DNA of 57,124 bases from Rickettsia typhi (GCA_945865905.1 CAMBFC010000002.1:183505-240628); one strand, 5' to 3'; shown: positions 35,689 to 43,886, counted from the stretch's first letter. Notes: generated from the sequence alone by a model not told the origin. Translations and numbers: made by a program.

Positions 35689-35731
35689 AAAAGAAATAGT
35701 TTTAAAATTATAACAAAACTTTATTTCTTTT
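35689..35731 (-). terminator. A+T-rich hairpin at the end of rhuM
   Basis: AAAAGAAATA-GTTTT (35689-35703) pairs with AAAACTTTATTTCTTTT (35715-35731), with a 2-nt bulge. The stem overlaps the rhuM stop codon (35721-35723). It may end rhuM transcription inside the cassette. Confidence 0.45.
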
Positions 35732-36734
35732 TCTCCGACGTTAATTTTGTAATTACTTTTTCAAATTCTTCATCACTTTCTTCAATCCTCTGCCTATTAA
35801 AAACCTTATATTCTTTTTCCGCCAACTCCTTCGCTAGCTCGTGCGTAATCTTTCCCGCATCTTGCAAAATATTATGATCATTTAACTGTAAAAATCCGTG
35901 CAATTTATTAATCCAGTCTTTCATGTGCATTTCTATGCGGCGCATAGCTTGGCCTTCGGCAAAAATTAAATATTGTTCGACTAAATTATTTAACACCAAA
36001 AGTTCATTCTCGGTTAAATAATTTTTTGCAATTACGACATCATCTTTACGCAGTTTATTACCGCGCCAATTGGTTAGGCCCATATTTGGTTTTTTGCTAT
36101 CTGCTCGATTTGCAATAATTTCGGCAGCAGTGTTGCCGGTTATGCTGAAATGAATTTTATTTTGAACAGTTTTAAAAAAATTAATACTTAGCTCATCGGT
36201 TGGATCGTAGTCATCACTGAGCGCATAAATGTCGGTGATTTTGCGATAAAATCTTTTTTCAGAAGTTCTGATATCCTGAATTCGGCGCGTTAACTCTTCA
36301 AAATAATCAAAAGGCAAATCCGGATTTTTTAAACGCTCATCGTCGAGCACGAAGCCTTTTACAATATATTCTTTTAATTTTTGCGTTGCCCAAATTCGGA
36401 ATTGCGTGGCGCGGGAGGAATTGACACGGTAGCCAACGGAAATTATGGCATCGAGATTGTAGAATTCTACTTCACGATTTACTTCGCGAGCTCCTTCTTT
36501 TTGAACTACTCGAATTTTTCGAGCAGTTGCCGACTCAATTAATTCGCCGCTTCCAAAGATTTCTTTTAAATGATAAGTTATAGTATGAGATTCAACATCA
36601 AAAAGCTCAGCCATCAATTTCTGCGTAAGCCAAGCAGTATTACCGTCAAAGCGCACATCAAGCTTAACTTCGCCACTTTCGTTTTTGTAAATTATGATTT
36701 GGGAGTTGGTTGGATTTGAGTAATCGTTGGTCAT
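35721..36734 (-). CDS. rhuM: RhuM-family protein
   Basis: The 337-aa protein matches the RhuM family: DGNTAWLTQKLMAELFDVE near residue 30, ITYHLKEIF, VEFYNLDAIISVGYRVNS, ATQFRIWATQKLKEYIVKGF, DYFEELTRRIQDIRTSEKRFYRKI and a charged C-terminus. The family was named from a Salmonella pathogenicity island. It is common on mobile DNA, sometimes beside restriction-modification or Fic/Doc genes, and its biochemical role is not settled. The N-terminal part resembles phage antirepressor-like DNA-binding modules. Here it is the only gene of a short insertion in prmC, on the same strand as prmC. Confidence 0.9.
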   Translation of the reverse strand: MTNDYSNPTNSQIIIYKNESGEVKLDVRFDGNTAWLTQKLMAELFDVESHTITYHLKEIFGSGELIESATARKIRVVQKEGAREVNREVEFYNLDAIISVGYRVNSSRATQFRIWATQKLKEYIVKGFVLDDERLKNPDLPFDYFEELTRRIQDIRTSEKRFYRKITDIYALSDDYDPTDELSINFFKTVQNKIHFSITGNTAAEIIANRADSKKPNMGLTNWRGNKLRKDDVVIAKNYLTENELLVLNNLVEQYLIFAEGQAMRRIEMHMKDWINKLHGFLQLNDHNILQDAGKITHELAKELAEKEYKVFNRQRIEESDEEFEKVITKLTSEKKK

Positions 36735-36946
36735 GGCTACCTCTGGTTTTTGGTGTTTTTTTGGGGTTTTGTGTAAGTGGCAGAGGATGAGATGCAGTTT
36801 GCGAACTGAGTCACGGCTTCTTGAGCCGCACCCATTTTTTTAAACAAACTATTCTTTCTCAAATAGCCACCAACTACAATTAATAAAACCATAAAACCGC
36901 AAACCTAAAAAACCACAAAAAATATTATATTTCTCAAATTTCATTT
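36735..36946. promoter_or_regulatory. Spacer between prmC and rhuM with two hairpins
   Basis: This gap holds two adjacent hairpins, CAGTT-TGCG-AACTG (36795-36808) and CGGCT-TCTTG-AGCCG (36814-36828), the second followed by a T-run on the plus strand. It should contain the rhuM promoter on the minus strand, but clear boxes are not visible. The A+C-rich part 36866-36940 resembles, word by word, the stretch 56978-57050 after tRNA-Ser. Confidence 0.5.
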
Positions 36947-37816
36947 TTATTCCAGCAGCGAAGATGCAAAAAACTCAACAAACCACAAAGCCCTAGCAAC
37001 ACCACCTAGATCTCGCCTCATCCCCTCAAAACCAAACCGCTCTTGCGCAAAAATCTCCGCTACTTTCTGCGCCTGATCATACCCCACCTCAACCACCACA
37101 AGGCCAGCTGGCTTTAAAAACCGCGCACTCTCTTTAGCAATTCTGCGATAAAAATCCAAACCATCAACACCACCATCTAGCGCCAATCTTGGCTCAAACA
37201 GCCTTACCTCATCAGCAAGATTTTCAATTTTTGCCGCTTCAATATATGGTGGATTAGAAATAATTAGATCAAATTTTTGTGGCAAAATTGCTGCAAATAA
37301 ATCAGATTGCCTCAGCTGAAAACGATTTTGCACCTGATGAGTAGCGGCATTTTTTTGCGCAACCTCTAACGCTGCCAAACTAATATCTACGCCGCTTGCA
37401 GCCGCATTAATAAAATTTTTTAACAGCACAATAGATAAACATCCCGAACCAACACCCAATTCTAAAATTTCTAATTTCTGATTTTTATCGAGAAAAATTT
37501 CACCAACAAGTTCAATTAAACTTTCAGAATCTGGTCGCGGATCAAGCACTGCCGAGCTCACAAAAAAATCCAACCCATAAAATTCACGCTGCGACAAAAT
37601 ATGCGAAACTGGTTCACGCTTTTGTCTGCGCGCAATCACACTCCAAAAATCATCCTGCTGCTTTTGAGTTAATTCTTGATTGGGATTAAAAATTATTTTT
37701 TCTTTGGAAAGGCCAGTTGTATAACACAATAAAACCAGCGCATCAATAGCGGCGCTATTTATCTTGTTTTGCTGCAACTTTTGTTGCGCTAAAATTAACG
37801 CTGCGGATATTTTCAT
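36947..37816 (-). CDS. prmC: Release factor glutamine methyltransferase with replaced C-terminus
   Basis: About 289 aa from the ATG at 37816 (preceded by GGAAG); the ATG at 37846 would read through a terminator hairpin. The N-terminal helical domain is followed by the SAM site ILELGVGSGCLSIVL and the catalytic ISNPPYIEAAKI, so the enzyme should methylate the GGQ glutamine of RF1 (prfA at 42819) and RF2. From 37200 onward the 3' end is duplicated in diverged form at 35351-35580. The present end reads ARALWFVEFFASSLLE, about 12 residues longer than the displaced tail. Function is probably retained because the core is intact. Confidence 0.93.
   Translation of the reverse strand: MKISAALILAQQKLQQNKINSAAIDALVLLCYTTGLSKEKIIFNPNQELTQKQQDDFWSVIARRQKREPVSHILSQREFYGLDFFVSSAVLDPRPDSESLIELVGEIFLDKNQKLEILELGVGSGCLSIVLLKNFINAAASGVDISLAALEVAQKNAATHQVQNRFQLRQSDLFAAILPQKFDLIISNPPYIEAAKIENLADEVRLFEPRLALDGGVDGLDFYRRIAKESARFLKPAGLVVVEVGYDQAQKVAEIFAQERFGFEGMRRDLGGVARALWFVEFFASSLLE
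37107..37200 (-). repeat. 94-bp perfect direct repeat, right copy
   Basis: Identical to 35487-35580. Here it lies inside the functional prmC, at the junction between the original 5' part and the substitute 3' end. Confidence 0.95.
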
Positions 37817-37830
37817 TTTTCTTCCAAATA

Positions 37831-37856
37831 AAAAGGGCGGACACATGGCCCGCCCC
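37831..37856 (-). terminator. Hairpin terminator between the 37883 gene and prmC
   Basis: On the minus strand GGGCGG and CCGCCC (plus-strand 37835-37840 and 37850-37855) form a GC stem with a 9-nt loop, followed by TTTTTATTT. It ends transcription from the gene at 37883-39307 just before the prmC start, so prmC probably has little read-through. The GTAGGGGCGGGCC...GCCC form resembles dispersed palindromic repeats seen in many bacteria. Confidence 0.65.
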
Positions 37857-37882
37857 TACAGAATAGCACTTAAAACCTATGG

Positions 37883-39307
37883 TTAGAATTTTCCTAAAAC
37901 TTCACGCAATGGGGTTTCGTTAATGACAAATTCAAGATTTTTTTCACGACGCATATCAAATATTGCAGTATTATCTTTTGAAAGCTGATTTTTTGCTGAC
38001 AATTCTTTTGCAACATTAGGCAATCCAATAACAACTTTTTTCAAGAATTCTTGATATGCCGTGCCTTGAGATTGAGGAGATTGCGTTGCCAAATCACCAG
38101 ATTGAACCGCTGGTATTGCTTGTTTTTGCTCAGCAATTTGAGTCAATCCGTTTGCAATATGAGTTGCCAACTTATCTATATTTTCAATTTTTATTGTAAT
38201 AAAACCTGATGGCAAATTATCATCTTGAAAGTAGTTAGCTTGTCCGTTTAAGATAATTTTATAAAGCGAGTTAGAAAACTCAATATTATTAACTTTAACC
38301 GCTCTGCTATATTGAGTCGTAACCTCTTGTATTTGAGTTGGGTCAAGTGGCACAGATGATTGTTGCTCATTTTTAGTCGGCGTTAAAACATATTCGATAT
38401 CAATTAATAGATTGCTTTTAATGACATCGTTTTTTGCAACAACACTTGCAACATCAATTGACTTAGGCGCAGAAGCCGTTTCAACAACAGAAGCAGGATT
38501 GCCAGCGGCAACCGGAACAACAACTTCTGCAGCTTTAGATGGATCTTGTGATGCAGCAACTGCAACCGAAGCTGTTGCAACTGGAGCGGCAACAATGCCA
38601 ACTGGAAGATTTGCAGCAGGATCAATAAAAGGTTCGCTGCTAATTAAAGCGGCATTTGCTCCACCACCAATTAAAATCTCACCAGTTTTTATTCCATCAA
38701 TAACTTTTTTCTCAGAAGAATTTTTATAAACATCGATCACATCAAAACCTTCTATATCTTTTGCCATTACAATAATTTTTGAAATAACCTGATCATTAGA
38801 ATCAACTGTTGAATCGATATTGACGGTTGAAGATGCCGCTGAATAAATAATATTTTTATCAATATCAAAAATTCTGTAACCATTATCAGAGTAACTAAAT
38901 TTAGCAACTATGCCATCAGCAACTGAAAAAGTTATTTCTGGATTTTGGTTGAATTCAACAAGGCCAGCATTGTTTTCAGCATCTTGTGTTGTAACTTTAT
39001 CCAACAATTCAACAACAAAATCAGAGCTGAAGATTCCTGAGATGGCCTGTAAATTTTTTACGATAATTTGCTGTTTGCCAAAAGCTGCGTGAGGAATTGC
39101 AAATTTTAAATCTTTAATAATAACTTTTTGCGAAAGTGGATATCCAACAACTTTGATTTCTCCAGCAGAAATAGTAGGAGCATTTTCGGTAACAAAATTA
39201 TTGAGATGTTTTTCTAGTTGCCCAGTTTTGAAAAACCAAAAAACACTATGCACTAAAACTGCAACTAACAATACCACCAACGCTTTTATTAAGATGCCTT
39301 TATTCAT
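37883..39307 (-). CDS. Membrane-anchored protein of unknown function (possibly DUF2125-like)
   Basis: The 474-aa protein has one N-terminal hydrophobic helix (about residues 8-27, LIKALVVLLVAVLVHSVFWF) without a clear cleavage site, so it is probably anchored in the inner membrane with a large periplasmic part. Residues 35-215 are rich in beta-type strands (GEIKVVGYPLSQKVIIKDLKF...), and residues about 225-300 form a Val/Ala/Pro-rich low-complexity linker before a second domain. The anchor plus GYP-containing start recalls the alphaproteobacterial DUF2125 architecture, with low certainty. It follows the ferredoxin gene by 14 bp. Confidence 0.7.
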   Translation of the reverse strand: MNKGILIKALVVLLVAVLVHSVFWFFKTGQLEKHLNNFVTENAPTISAGEIKVVGYPLSQKVIIKDLKFAIPHAAFGKQQIIVKNLQAISGIFSSDFVVELLDKVTTQDAENNAGLVEFNQNPEITFSVADGIVAKFSYSDNGYRIFDIDKNIIYSAASSTVNIDSTVDSNDQVISKIIVMAKDIEGFDVIDVYKNSSEKKVIDGIKTGEILIGGGANAALISSEPFIDPAANLPVGIVAAPVATASVAVAASQDPSKAAEVVVPVAAGNPASVVETASAPKSIDVASVVAKNDVIKSNLLIDIEYVLTPTKNEQQSSVPLDPTQIQEVTTQYSRAVKVNNIEFSNSLYKIILNGQANYFQDDNLPSGFITIKIENIDKLATHIANGLTQIAEQKQAIPAVQSGDLATQSPQSQGTAYQEFLKKVVIGLPNVAKELSAKNQLSKDNTAIFDMRREKNLEFVINETPLREVLGKF

Positions 39308-39321
39308 AAATTTGTTTAATT

Positions 39322-39663
39322 TTATTTGTTAAGCGAAACATTGCGAGTCTCATCTGGCACTACCAGAGTAAGACCGTCTAACTCTTTGGTCATAATAATT
39401 TGACAACCTAAACGCGAGGTTGTGGTTAATCCGAAGGCCAAGTCAAGCATATCTTCTTCATCTTCACTAGGGGCTTCTAGCATATCATAATATTTTTTAT
39501 CGACAACCACATGGCATGTAGAACAAGCGAGGGAGCCTTCGCAAGCACCTTCTAAATCTATATCGTTATTATGCGCAGCTTCAAGAACCGTTGTGCCAAG
39601 CGGAACAAGGAACTCTTTTGGTTGACCTTTTACGATGAAAATAATTTTAACAGTCTCTGACAT
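39322..39663 (-). CDS. Adrenodoxin-type [2Fe-2S] ferredoxin
   Basis: The 113-aa protein has the cluster ligands C41, C47 and C50 in GACEGSLACSTCHVVV and C87 in SRLGCQI, the spacing of adrenodoxin-type ferredoxins (FdxB/Fdx). The acidic loop EDEEDMLD before the last Cys is the usual partner-binding site. In alphaproteobacteria such ferredoxins donate electrons in Fe-S cluster assembly or to P450s. No isc genes are adjacent, so the exact role is open. Confidence 0.9.
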   Translation of the reverse strand: MSETVKIIFIVKGQPKEFLVPLGTTVLEAAHNNDIDLEGACEGSLACSTCHVVVDKKYYDMLEAPSEDEEDMLDLAFGLTTTSRLGCQIIMTKELDGLTLVVPDETRNVSLNK

Positions 39664-39757
39664 TAGAAAAACATTGAGTTTGTGAGTGTTTGGTTCACAA
39701 ATATTGATGGAAAAATTTAATTCTAGGAAAAATTAAATTAAAAAACAAAATATTTCT

Positions 39758-40555
39758 TTATAATAAATTAAATTTTGTCTCGATCGGAACATGATCCGAA
39801 GGTTGAGTGGCAATTCGAAAATCTTGATAGATTTTCATCTCTTGAATATGTTGCTTTAAATTTGGCGTTGCCCAAATGTGATCTAGTCTGCGCCCTTTAT
39901 TTGTAACGAGCGGCGTCATTGCGCGATAACTCCACCAGCTATAAAGTTTTTGCGATTCATCAACAAACATTCGATGCGTATCAACAAAATCAAGGCTTGC
40001 TTGCATGTTGGTGAGTTTTTCAACTTCAATTGGCGTGTGTGAAACTATTTTTAGCAATTGCTTGTGCGACCATACATCATGAGGCAGCGGTGCTATATTA
40101 AAATCTCCTACAATAATGATTTTTTTATCTTTTTGCGGGGCAAAAAATTGCGCCATCCAATCAACAAATTTTAGTTTGTGATCAAATTTATTATTAAGCG
40201 CCACATCAGGTATATCGCCACCCGCCGGCACATAAAAATTATGCAACACAACCTCGCCTTCTTTTGTATCAAAAGCAATCGAGATATGACGCTTATGGCC
40301 ATAATTTAAAATATCAATCGCAGCAATTTTGCGGATAGGAATTTTGGAAATAATCGCTACACCATTATAAGATTTTTCACCAACGAACTCAACAAAATCA
40401 TATCCCAAAGCCTTAACTGCAAGCAGTGGAAAATCTTCATCGCAAACTTTGGTTTCTTGTAAACAAATAATATGCGGATTGGATTGTTTGATAAATTCAG
40501 CGAGAAGAGGAAGTCGTAGGCGTAGCGAGTTTATGTTCCACGAGACTATTTTCAT
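39758..40555 (-). CDS. xthA: Exodeoxyribonuclease III (AP endonuclease)
   Basis: About 265 aa from the ATG at 40555, which gives the family start MKIVSWNINSLRLRL. Catalytic motifs are LQETKV (metal Glu), GVAIISK, VGDFNIAP, and SDHVPIE at the end with the active-site Asp-His. It repairs abasic sites and trims 3' blocks. An upstream ATG at 40630 would overlap the neighbouring gene and adds a basic stretch without family match. It begins 2 bp after the stop of the 40557 gene. Confidence 0.93.
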   Translation of the reverse strand: MKIVSWNINSLRLRLPLLAEFIKQSNPHIICLQETKVCDEDFPLLAVKALGYDFVEFVGEKSYNGVAIISKIPIRKIAAIDILNYGHKRHISIAFDTKEGEVVLHNFYVPAGGDIPDVALNNKFDHKLKFVDWMAQFFAPQKDKKIIIVGDFNIAPLPHDVWSHKQLLKIVSHTPIEVEKLTNMQASLDFVDTHRMFVDESQKLYSWWSYRAMTPLVTNKGRRLDHIWATPNLKQHIQEMKIYQDFRIATQPSDHVPIETKFNLL

Positions 40556-40556
40556 T

Positions 40557-41060
40557 TTATGCTGCGTGCGCCTCTCCATTATTGCCTTTGGCTTGATGAG
40601 CTGCCTTCTCAGCCAAAGCTTTATCAGCATGATGAGCTGTGTATTTTGGGCTCGACAAAATAGGGTGTCTACCTTCGTTTAAAGGCTCATATTCTTCTTG
40701 GTTCGCCTTAGAAGGCTCTAATTCTTTGCTATGCTCTGAATCTTTTCCATCAGGCAATATCGAAACTCGTTCTTGATGCTTTAGTCTTATAATATCGGCT
40801 TTTTTATGTATTGCGCCTTGCGCCTGATCAACCGCAACAGCTGCTACAACCCCAACCACAGCCGAGGCTATTGGCGTTAAAGGAAGAGTTGCTAAAGCAG
40901 CTATGGCGCCAACTCCATATTTAATCAAAGTAGAATGTTCGTCACAAAACAACACTGCATTATCAAATATTTTCACTACGCCATCAGCAAAGTTTTCTAT
41001 AAAACCCCTTTCAGAATCTTGCGCCTTAACAGCGGGCATTGATTTTTTTGATTCATCCAT
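40557..41060 (-). CDS. Orphan membrane protein between metG and xthA
   Basis: I do not recognise this 167-aa protein. Residues 1-45 are polar and acidic (SERGFIENFADGVVKIFDNAV). Residues about 46-82 form an Ala/Val/Leu-rich hydrophobic block, probably a membrane hairpin (GVGAIAALATLPLTPIASAV). Residues 85-167 are a polar, His/Glu/Lys-rich tail ending GNNGEAHAA. No signal peptide is seen. It sits tightly between metG (10 bp) and xthA (2 bp), so it is expressed with housekeeping genes. Its layout, polar start, central hydrophobic hairpin and Ala-rich charged end, resembles that of the 33331-35325 protein. Confidence 0.8.
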   Translation of the reverse strand: MDESKKSMPAVKAQDSERGFIENFADGVVKIFDNAVLFCDEHSTLIKYGVGAIAALATLPLTPIASAVVGVVAAVAVDQAQGAIHKKADIIRLKHQERVSILPDGKDSEHSKELEPSKANQEEYEPLNEGRHPILSSPKYTAHHADKALAEKAAHQAKGNNGEAHAA

Positions 41061-41070
41061 AAATTTCTAA

Positions 41071-42708
41071 TTATTTTATTTCTATACTGATTCGCGGAAA
41101 AATAATCTTTGGTTCAGAGATTTTATGCCCAGCAGCCAAAACATATTTTTTATCAATATTTTTCATCATGCAAAAATCTTGATCTATTTGCAAGAAACCA
41201 ATCACCTGATTGGTCAAGTGCGGCAAAAACGGTTGAAAAGCAATCATAATTATCCGCAAACTTTCTGCAATTGTTGATAAAACTAAATTCATCTCAAGAA
41301 TTTTTCCTTCTTTTTTTAAACCCCACGGAGCCTTGTCATTAATAAACGCATTACACATCGAAGCAAAATTAATTATCTCGCCAATTGCCTGATCATAAGC
41401 AAATTTATCCATTTTTTGCGCCAATTTTTCTTGCAAATCATAGCCGTGTTTTAGCAATTCTTGACCCTCAACAAAGTCAGCAATATCAACGATTTCACCA
41501 TTATTATTTTTATAAATCATCGATAAAGATCGCTGTACTAAATTACCAATATTATTTGCTAATTCTGCATTAACACGAGTGATTAAATTGTCGCGTGAAT
41601 AATCTCCATCATTACCAAAAGGAACTTCGCGCAATAAAAAATATTTGAAATATTCAATAGCGGTTTGGTTGTTGCAGCCAAGGGTTTCTATCCATTCAAT
41701 TTCTTTTAGTGGATCAATAACATTTCCTACTGATTTAGAAATTTTTTGCCCTTGATTTGTCCACCAACCATGCGCAAAAATTGAATGAGGCAAAGGCAAA
41801 TCTGCCGCCATCAAAAATGCTGGCCAATAAATCGCGTGAAAACGCAGAATATCTTTACCAACAATATGCACTGGCGAAAGCGAAGTATTGCACCAAAAAT
41901 TTTGATAAAGTGGATTTTTTTCATCAGGAAAACCGAGCGCAGAAAGATAGTTAGTAAGCGCATCAAGCCACACATACATAATGTGCGAGCCGCTATCACT
42001 AGAGTCATCAGTCGTCGGAACTTTGATTCCCCATTTAAAAGAAGTACGAGAAATTGATAAATCACGCAAACCACCACGAACAAAGGATAAAACTTCGTTC
42101 ATTTTAGATTGTGGCTGAACAAAGTCTGGCGCGGCCTCATACAACATCAATAATTTATTTTGAAAGGCCGAAAGCTTAAAAAAATAACTTTCTTCTTTGT
42201 GCCATAAAACATCTGCACCTGTTGGCGCCTTGCCATCAATCAACTCTTCTTCACTATAAAAAGCTTCATCACGAACGGCATACCAGCCTTCGTAAATATC
42301 CTTATATATGAATCCGCGTTTTTCGAGACGGCGCCAAAATTCTTGCGCACAAATTTTGTGTCGCTCCTCAGTTGTTCGAATAAAATCATCATGGGATAGG
42401 CCCAATTTTTGTACCAACTCACGAAATTTTAGCGAAACTTGATCGCAAAATTCTTGTGGCTGCAAACCACGCGTCAAAGCAGATTTTTCAACTTTTTGAC
42501 CATGTTCATCGGTGCCCGTTAAAAATCTAACATCCATACCTTGCAACCTACGAAATCGAGCCTGCACATCGCATGCCAGCGAAGTATAAGCATGGCCAAT
42601 ATGTGGCACATCATTCACATAATAAATTGGCGAAGTAATGTAAAATTTTTGCTCTTCGCAAATGGAGAATTTTTGCTCTTCGCAAATAGAAAAATTTTGC
42701 TGACTCAT
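41071..42708 (-). CDS. metG: Methionyl-tRNA synthetase
   Basis: The 545-aa class I enzyme shows FYITSPIYYVNDVPHIGHAYTS (HIGH motif), TGTDEHGQKVEKSA, WLDALTNYLSALG and GQKISKSVGNV (KMSKS-type loop). It has no C-terminal EMAP/Trbp111 domain. The normal N-terminus (KFYITSP) is preceded by two in-frame copies of an 8-codon unit encoding FSICEEQK, with two synonymous differences, which is unusual. It is divergent from prfA across 110 bp. Confidence 0.95.
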   Translation of the reverse strand: MSQQNFSICEEQKFSICEEQKFYITSPIYYVNDVPHIGHAYTSLACDVQARFRRLQGMDVRFLTGTDEHGQKVEKSALTRGLQPQEFCDQVSLKFRELVQKLGLSHDDFIRTTEERHKICAQEFWRRLEKRGFIYKDIYEGWYAVRDEAFYSEEELIDGKAPTGADVLWHKEESYFFKLSAFQNKLLMLYEAAPDFVQPQSKMNEVLSFVRGGLRDLSISRTSFKWGIKVPTTDDSSDSGSHIMYVWLDALTNYLSALGFPDEKNPLYQNFWCNTSLSPVHIVGKDILRFHAIYWPAFLMAADLPLPHSIFAHGWWTNQGQKISKSVGNVIDPLKEIEWIETLGCNNQTAIEYFKYFLLREVPFGNDGDYSRDNLITRVNAELANNIGNLVQRSLSMIYKNNNGEIVDIADFVEGQELLKHGYDLQEKLAQKMDKFAYDQAIGEIINFASMCNAFINDKAPWGLKKEGKILEMNLVLSTIAESLRIIMIAFQPFLPHLTNQVIGFLQIDQDFCMMKNIDKKYVLAAGHKISEPKIIFPRISIEIK

Positions 42709-42818
42709 TTCTTTAGTTGTAATTTCGAGATTTTACTGCTAATGTTTCTAACTTACTTAGAAGCGATCTGGCAGAGTTTACTAACTATCGCAAAACTTCT
42801 TTTATAATCAATTACAAA

Positions 42819-43886
42819 ATGTCTTTTACACAAAAACTTAGTGGTTTAGTTGCAAAATATGATGAGTTAGAAAAAAAACTACTCGATCCCAACGCCCTTG
42901 GCTCAGGCTACGCCAAAGTTTCTAAAGAGCATGCAGAACTATTGCCAATCGTTGCTTTAATTCACGAATATCAAAAAACACAAAAAGAATTAAAAGATAT
43001 CGAAGATGCCTTGGTCTCTACAACCGACAAGGAAATGAAAGATATGATGGAAGAAGAAAAAATGGAATTAGCCAAAAAAATTCCTGTTTTAGAACAAGAA
43101 ATGAAGATTTCTTTATTGCCAAAAGATGTAGCTGATGAAAAAAACGCCATCCTTGAAATTCGCGCTGGCACTGGCGGCGAAGAGGCTGCTTTGTTTGGAT
43201 ATAAGCTTTTTGCGATGTATCAAAAATATGCCGAAATGAAACGCTGGAAATTCGAAATTCTTGAAATTTCTGCAACGGGTCTTGGTGGCTATAAAGATGC
43301 CTCGGCGATGATTACTGGCAAGGGCGCGTTCGCTCGTTTAAAGTTTGAATCTGGCGTTCATCGCGTGCAAAGAGTTCCTGAAACTGAGGCTTCGGGCCGT
43401 GTTCACACTTCTGCCGCAACAGTTGCTGTTTTGCCAGAAGCTGAAGAAGTTGATATAAAACTTGAAGAAAAAGATCTGCGCATCGATGTGTTCCGCTCTT
43501 CTGGCCCCGGTGGTCAATCGGTTAACACTACAGATTCTGCGGTGCGAATTGTGCATGTGCCAACTGGCGTTACCGTTTCAATGCAAGATGAAAAATCACA
43601 AATTAAAAACCGCGAAAAAGCCATGAAGGTATTGCGCGCAAGGCTTTATGAGGCAGAACGAGATAAACAAGATAAAGAGCGCGCCGCATCACGCAAAGAA
43701 CAAGTTGGCAGCGGCGATCGCTCTGAGCGAATTCGCACTTACAACTTCCCGCAAAGCCGCGTCACTGATCATCGCATCAACCTCACCTCTTATCGAATTG
43801 ACGATATTATGTTAGGAGAGTTGGATGAGTTTATTGATGCGTTAACAGCCGATGATCAGGCAAAAAAGCTTTCTTCGGTTGAATAA
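42819..43886 (+). CDS. prfA: Peptide chain release factor 1
   Basis: The 355-aa factor carries the codon-recognition segment [14 protein letters not shown] (PET at 187-189, the RF1 tripeptide region) and the hydrolysis motif [18 protein letters not shown] with GGQ at 231-233. It ends translation at UAA and UAG. Its GGQ glutamine is the substrate of PrmC, which is also in this window but not adjacent, although prfA-prmC pairs are common elsewhere. Confidence 0.96.
   Translation: MSFTQKLSGLVAKYDELEKKLLDPNALGSGYAKVSKEHAELLPIVALIHEYQKTQKELKDIEDALVSTTDKEMKDMMEEEKMELAKKIPVLEQEMKISLLPKDVADEKNAILEIRAGTGGEEAALFGYKLFAMYQKYAEMKRWKFEILEISATGLGGYKDASAMITGKGAFARLKFESGVHRVQRVPETEASGRVHTSAATVAVLPEAEEVDIKLEEKDLRIDVFRSSGPGGQSVNTTDSAVRIVHVPTGVTVSMQDEKSQIKNREKAMKVLRARLYEAERDKQDKERAASRKEQVGSGDRSERIRTYNFPQSRVTDHRINLTSYRIDDIMLGELDEFIDALTADDQAKKLSSVE

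Larger units (their letters stand above)
35581..37200. mobile_element. Candidate rhuM insertion cassette carrying a substitute prmC tail
   Basis: This 1620-bp unit lies between a remnant prmC 3' end and the intact 5' part of prmC. It contains rhuM, a 212-bp hairpin-bearing spacer and a diverged prmC 3' end that completes the disrupted gene. The boundary at 35580/35581 is sharp, and the other boundary lies somewhere in the repeat 37107-37200. No integrase or transposase is present. The arrangement recalls insertions with long target duplication described for restriction-modification units, and integrative elements that regenerate the 3' end of their target gene. The exact mechanism is inferred. 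Confidence 0.65.

Noticed and set aside
35351..37816. Simple tandem duplication of the whole prmC gene followed by decay
   Set aside because: Only the 3' quarter is duplicated, with a sharp edge at 35580/35581 and a divergence gradient away from that edge; no trace of the 5' part is seen next to the remnant.
38412..38729. 105-codon open frame opposite the 37883-39307 gene
   Set aside because: It is the antisense shadow of the low-complexity Val/Ala/Pro linker; its composition simply mirrors that linker.
42803..42808. Perfect TATAAT as promoter of prfA
   Set aside because: It would leave a leader of only a few nucleotides and has no -35 box at a proper distance, so I did not annotate it.
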